Source: Streptomyces sp. Edi2 (GTDB lineage Bacteria; Actinomycetota; Actinomycetes; Streptomycetales; Streptomycetaceae). Taken from it: 64,000 nt of DNA. How positions within the stretch are numbered: the stretch's first letter is position 1; each line of letters opens with the position of its first letter. The position numbers and the translations under genes were made by a program. Below, piece after piece: positions 58,259-64,000 of this stretch. The stretch spans positions 620,001-684,000 of the forward strand of contig NZ_JBEJGX010000003.1 of assembly GCF_040253635.1 (NCBI RefSeq). The letters are read 5' to 3'. The notes beneath the pieces are model-generated. The model saw nothing but the letters and a program-made list of their open reading frames with translations. It was not told where the DNA came from and did no database searches.

Positions 58259-59467
58259 ATGGAACCCGGACCTCACGTCTGGAACTGCCCGTTCGACTAT
58301 GCGGAGGGCCTGGAATTCGATCCGACGCTCAAGCGCCTGCTGACCGAGGAACCGGTCGCCCGTATCCGGCTGCCCCACGGGGAGGGCGAGGCCTGGCTCG
58401 TCACCAAGTACGACGACGTACGCACGGTGACCACCGACCGGCGTTTCAGCCGGAGCGCCGTCATCGGCCGGGACTTTCCCCGTATGACGCCCGAGCCGAT
58501 CGTCCAGGACGAGGCGATCAACGTGATGGACCCGCCCGCCAGCAGCCGCTTGCGGAGCCTGGTCTCCAAGGCGTTCGCCCCGCGTCACGTGGAGCGCATG
58601 CGGGCCCGCACGCAGCATGTCGTGGACGAACTGCTGGACCGGATGACCGCGCAGGGTCCGCCCGGCGACCTAATGGAGAGCCTGGCGAACCCGCTGCCGC
58701 TGACGACGATCTGCGAGGTCCTCGACATCCCCGAGCGCGACCAGGACCAGCTGCGCGCGCACGCCCGGACGATGATGAACGTCACCGTCGAAAACCGGGA
58801 CCGCGCCGTCCGGGCCAAGGCCGATATGCGGGCCTACTTCGAGACGCTGACCGCGAAGCGGCGTCAGCACCCGGGAGAAGACCTGATCAGCGCCCTGGCC
58901 ACCGCTCGTGACGGGGACGAGATCCTCAACGACCAGGAACTCACCGTGATGGCCATGGTCCTGCTCATCACCGGCCAGGACACCACCACCTACGAGATCG
59001 GCAACCTCGCCTACACGCTGCTCACCCGGCCCGAGGAGCTGGCGATGCTGCGCTCCCGGCCCGAGATGCTTCCGCAGGCGATCGACGAAATGCTGCGGTT
59101 CATCCCCTTCCGCAAGGGCGTCGGCATCCCCCGCGTCGCCACCGAGGACGTGGAGCTGAGCGGGGTGACGATCCGGGCCGGGGACATCGTGCACGTCTCC
59201 TATCTGACGGCCAACCGGGACAGCCGGAAGTTCGACCGGCCCGACGAACTGGACCTGGAACGCGAGGGCCGGACCGCCCACATGACGTTCGGCTGGGGCG
59301 GACACCACTGCCTGGGTGCCCCGCTCGCGGTCACGGAGCTGGAAGTCGCCCTCAAAGCCCTCCTCGACCGCTTCCCGGAACTCCGGCTGGCACAGCCGGC
59401 CGAGGAAGTCCGCTGGAACACCACCTCGATCTGGCGCTATCCGCTGGAGCTGCCGGTCACTTGGTAA
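58259..59467 (+). CDS. CYP158-like cytochrome P450 (flaviolin/THN tailoring)
   Basis: 402 residues with haem loop FGWGGHHCLG (Cys351), K-helix E277-M-L-R280 and a normal I-helix acid-alcohol pair (GQ-D241-T242-T). The N-terminal LPHGEGEAWLVTKYDDVR and the C-terminal LPVTW are like CYP158A enzymes, which couple flaviolin monomers. It stands 282 bp upstream of rppA on the same strand, the combination seen in S. coelicolor though in the other order. ATG 58259 follows GGGAG at 6 nt. Confidence 0.9.
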   Translation: MEPGPHVWNCPFDYAEGLEFDPTLKRLLTEEPVARIRLPHGEGEAWLVTKYDDVRTVTTDRRFSRSAVIGRDFPRMTPEPIVQDEAINVMDPPASSRLRSLVSKAFAPRHVERMRARTQHVVDELLDRMTAQGPPGDLMESLANPLPLTTICEVLDIPERDQDQLRAHARTMMNVTVENRDRAVRAKADMRAYFETLTAKRRQHPGEDLISALATARDGDEILNDQELTVMAMVLLITGQDTTTYEIGNLAYTLLTRPEELAMLRSRPEMLPQAIDEMLRFIPFRKGVGIPRVATEDVELSGVTIRAGDIVHVSYLTANRDSRKFDRPDELDLEREGRTAHMTFGWGGHHCLGAPLAVTELEVALKALLDRFPELRLAQPAEEVRWNTTSIWRYPLELPVTW

Positions 59468-59749
59468 CGGTGGGCCACGGCCGCAAAATGCAGATTCCAC
59501 CCGCCTGGCGTACGGTTACTACTCGGAAAGATCAATCCACCAGCACGGGGAGAGTTCATTCTTCGACGGCTGGCCCGTTCGTTTCCCTTCCGGGGTCGCC
59601 CATTTCGAACCGCCGGATCCGCACATGGTTTCTTTGCCCGCTCTGAATGGGCGAGTTACCGCGACGGATACCTCCGACCGAAAAGGAAAACGACTCGAAT
59701 TCAGCGCAGGGAAACCCTGAGGGGCCACAGTCTGCAAGGAGTGCATCTC

Positions 59750-60814
59750 ATGGCGGTTCTGTGCAAACCAGCAATCGCGGTCCCTGAATACGTCATCACC
59801 CAAGACGACACCCTCGAACTCGCGCAACGGCTGCACAAGGACCACACGCAGCTGAGACTGATCCTGCGGCTGATCGAGAACACCGGCGTCCTCAAGCGGC
59901 ATCTGATCCAGCCGATCGACAAGGTACTCAAGCACCCGGGGCTCGACGCCCGTAGCGCGGTCTACGAAGAGGAGTCCAAGGCCCGCGTCCCCGCCGTGGT
60001 CCGCAAGGCACTCGACCAGGCCGAGCTGGACCCGCAGGAGATCGACCTCATCGTCTACGTCTCCTGCACCGGCTTCATGATGCCGGCCCTGACCGCCTGG
60101 CTCATCAACACCCTGGGCTTCCGGTCGGAGACACGGCAGATGCCGATAGCCCAACTCGGCTGCGCGGCAGGGGGCGCGGCGGTCAACCGGGCACACGACT
60201 TCTGCACGGCATACCCCGACGCCAACGTGCTCATCGTCGCGTGCGAGTTCTGCTCGCTGTGCTACCAGCCCACGGACCTGGGTGTGGGGTCGCTGCTGTC
60301 GAACGGCCTCTTCGGTGACGCGGTCGCCTCCGCCGTGGTCCGCGGGCGCGGTGGCACCGGGGTCCGGCTGGAGCGCAACAGCTCGTACCTGATCCCGAAC
60401 ACCGAGGACTGGATCTCCTACGCGATCCGGTCCACCGGTTTCCACTTCCAGCTGGACAAGCGCGTACCCGGGACCATGGAACCGCTCGCCCCCGCCCTGC
60501 GCGCCGTCGCGGAGCAGCACCATTGGGACGCGGGCGAGCTGGACTTCTATATCGTCCACGCGGGCGGTCCGCGCATCCTGGACGACCTGTGCCGCTTCCT
60601 CGAGGTTCCTCCGGAGGCGTTCCGCTTCAGCCGCGCCACGCTGACCGAGTACGGCAACATCGCCAGCGCGGTGGTACTCGACGCCCTGGCGCGCATGTTC
60701 GACGAAGCGTCGGCCCTCGACGGCCAGCGCGGTCTGCTGGCCGGCTTCGGCCCCGGCATCACCGCGGAGATGGCCCTGGGCACCTGGTCCTCCGCCCCTG
60801 CTCCGGCGGCATGA
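59750..60814 (+). CDS. rppA: Type III polyketide synthase, 1,3,6,8-tetrahydroxynaphthalene synthase
   Basis: 354 residues with the catalytic triad in RppA numbering: Cys138 (QLGCAAGG), His270 (YIVHAGGP), Asn303 (EYGNIASA). The enzyme condenses five malonyl-CoA units to tetrahydroxynaphthalene, which oxidises to flaviolin and feeds brown pigments. ATG 59750 is chosen over GTG 59741 because AAGGAG lies 9 nt upstream. The P450 upstream is the predicted next step. A perfect hairpin follows the stop. Confidence 0.97.
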   Translation: MAVLCKPAIAVPEYVITQDDTLELAQRLHKDHTQLRLILRLIENTGVLKRHLIQPIDKVLKHPGLDARSAVYEEESKARVPAVVRKALDQAELDPQEIDLIVYVSCTGFMMPALTAWLINTLGFRSETRQMPIAQLGCAAGGAAVNRAHDFCTAYPDANVLIVACEFCSLCYQPTDLGVGSLLSNGLFGDAVASAVVRGRGGTGVRLERNSSYLIPNTEDWISYAIRSTGFHFQLDKRVPGTMEPLAPALRAVAEQHHWDAGELDFYIVHAGGPRILDDLCRFLEVPPEAFRFSRATLTEYGNIASAVVLDALARMFDEASALDGQRGLLAGFGPGITAEMALGTWSSAPAPAA

Positions 60815-60820
60815 CCCGAC

Positions 60821-60866
60821 CGCCCGGTGCGCCCGGCAGCTGACCTGCTGCCGGGCGCACCGGGCG
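60821..60866. terminator. Terminator after rppA, 20-bp perfect stem
   Basis: CGCCCGGTGCGCCCGGCAGC and its exact complement enclose TGACCT, beginning 7 nt after the stop codon. Confidence 0.93.
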
Positions 60867-61241
60867 GAGCAGGTGCCGAGCGGAGCCTGCATCGGGCTCA
60901 GCCCCCCGGCATGGCCCGGCATGTCCCGGCCGACCCCCGTCACCGGCTCGAGCACCACCCGACTGCGGCAGCCGGCGGGAGCGCGGGAGCAATTCGCGCA
61001 TACCGTGTATATGGCTTGAATGGGAATATCTTGACAGATACGGCAACACGTTTTATGCACGTTTCATACGGACGACGAGGTACTGGCTCGCCCTCCATAT
61101 CAGCAGGTGAGAGGCGCTGCCGGGGAGCCTCGGGGCGACCTGGACGTTCCGGTCCGGCTGCCGCCAGGGGCCTGCGGGCGTCAGGCCCCGGTGCCGGGTG
61201 GCGCGGGCTCCGGGAGTCGGCCGCAAGACGAGGAGAAGATC
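60867..61241. promoter_or_regulatory. dnaK leader and likely promoter region
   Basis: The A/T-rich part 60998-61075 contains TTGAAT and TTGACA hexamers and TATGCA, plausible promoter parts with about 18-nt spacing. A canonical HAIR inverted repeat (CTTGAGT-N7-ACTCAAG) is not present; the two CTTGA copies here are direct, not inverted. Confidence 0.4.
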
Positions 61242-63148
<1,907 letters not shown>

Positions 63149-63152
<4 letters not shown>

Positions 63153-63799
63153 ACCGTCCGACCCACGTCCGTGACCTCCCTCACCCGCCGCTGGCCCTCG
63201 TGGGGCACAGGCAGGGGGAAACCCCCGGACCGGTCCCGCCCCCCACCTCCCAGGCCGGGGAGCGGACCGCGCAGGACGACACGGCGAAGCCGTCCGGGGA
63301 AGGCCGGGACCCCGGCCGCCCATCCCGCCAGGACGAGGCCGTCGCACAGCCGGCGTCGCAGGACGCCGCGCTGCGCGCCGAGCTCCAGGAGCGTACGGCC
63401 GATCTGCAGCGGCTGAAGGCTGAGTACGACAACTACCGCAAGCGGGTCCACCGCGACCGCCTGGCGGTCGGCGAGATCGCCGTGGCCAATGTGCTCAGCC
63501 GGCTGCTGTCCGTACTCGACGCCCTTGCCGAGGCCGGGGAGCAGGGCGAGGTGACCGGTGGTTTCCAGCGCGTCGCCGAGGCGCTGCACACCGAACTGGG
63601 GGCGCTGGGCCTCCAGCCCTTCGGTACGGTGGGCGCCCCCTTCGACCCGACGATCCACGAGGCTGTCACGTACACCCCCGACGACCAGCTGGAAGAGCCC
63701 GTCTGCACCGCGGTCCTCCGCCAGGGCTACCGGGTGGGCGACCGCCTGCTGCGTCCCGCGCAGGTGACGGTGGCCGGCAAACCGGCCGCGGGGGCGTAG
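63149..63799 (+). CDS. grpE: Nucleotide exchange factor GrpE
   Basis: 216 residues: a disordered Pro/Gly-rich N-terminus of about 70 residues, a long helix ([30 protein letters not shown]) and the beta domain ([20 protein letters not shown] ... [20 protein letters not shown]). It releases ADP from DnaK. The ATG overlaps the dnaK stop (ATGA). Confidence 0.97.
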
Positions 63800-63856
63800 C
63801 GCTCCCCTAGACCGGGCCGGGTCAGGCCGGGCGAGGCCGGGCCGCGCCCTTGGACC

Positions 63857-63907
63857 GGGCCACCAGGCCCGGGCCGGGCCACCAGGCCCGGGCCGGGCCA
63901 CCAGGCC
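63857..63907. repeat. 19-bp tandem repeat (about 2.7 copies)
   Basis: GGGCCACCAGGCCCGGGCC repeats directly after grpE, in a stretch of GGCCGG-rich spacer. Confidence 0.85.
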
Positions 63908-63935
63908 GGACCACGGAAAGAAACCGGACCAACTC

Positions 63936-63975
63936 ACCGGCCTTTCCGCCGTGGCACCACGGCGGAAAGGCCGGT
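63936..63975. terminator. Terminator of the dnaK-grpE unit, 19-bp perfect arms
   Basis: ACCGGCCTTTCCGCCGTGG and its exact complement are separated by 2 nt (effective loop GCAC) and followed by TTCTTG. It closes the dnaK-grpE transcript 137 bp after grpE. Confidence 0.9.
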
Positions 63976-64000
63976 TCTTGCGTCATGGTGTCCTCGCGCA

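Noticed and set aside
61012..61040. HspR (HAIR) box before dnaK
   Set aside because: The two CTTGA elements are in direct, not inverted, orientation, and the spacing does not fit.

Overview
The window is very GC-rich DNA with strong third-position G/C bias, GGAG-type ribosome sites, many GTG/TTG starts and several actinobacterial hallmarks: an RppA type III polyketide synthase, a gas vesicle cluster in the gvpO-A-F-G-J-L-S-K order, mycothiol-type DinB proteins and a PBP-type peptide cyclase. It most probably comes from a Streptomyces or a close relative. All assignments are made from translated motifs; no database search was run.

Left part (1-21.2 kb, minus strand): the end of a biosynthetic cluster. 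A cytochrome P450, a stand-alone PBP-type thioesterase (SurE-like cyclase) and a giant NRPS are read in the same direction. The NRPS has one open frame of more than 6,091 codons that leaves the window at base 1, still inside its fifth adenylation domain. Its order is A-T / C-A-T-E / C-A-T-E / C-A-T-E / C-A... The specificity pockets read from the sequence repeat as a-b-Val-b-a. With no starter C domain and a trans-acting cyclase next door, the likely product is a head-to-tail cyclic, D-residue-rich peptide. A gene-free, lower-GC stretch of 1.9 kb (21.2-23.0 kb) follows.

Middle part (23-31.8 kb): a STAS protein, an APC permease, a His/Asp-rich secreted peptide, a CsbD-like protein, a decayed amidohydrolase, a TetR/quinone-oxidoreductase pair with two near-identical palindromic operators, a DinB-type enzyme and a DUF817 membrane protein. 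The gas vesicle cluster (31.75-35.4 kb, minus) comes next, with tight or overlapping junctions.

Right-middle part (35.7-57.7 kb): redox and stress genes. They include a GMC oxidoreductase, a PAS-PP2C phosphatase, a GT-C-like membrane protein, a sulfite-oxidase-like Mo protein fused to a b-type membrane domain, CBS-BON and universal stress proteins, a MerR regulator, CspA, a DEAD-box helicase, a distant GvpU-like protein, a VOC protein, a secreted phosphoesterase, efeO-efeB without efeU, an NmrA-like reductase beside a decayed LysR gene, and an XRE-cupin regulator.

Right end (58.2-64 kb): a CYP158-like P450 followed by rppA (flaviolin/THN pigment route), then a dnaK-grpE pair closed by a strong hairpin, with no dnaJ or hspR before the window ends. 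Short tandem repeats, both between and inside genes, are unusually common.
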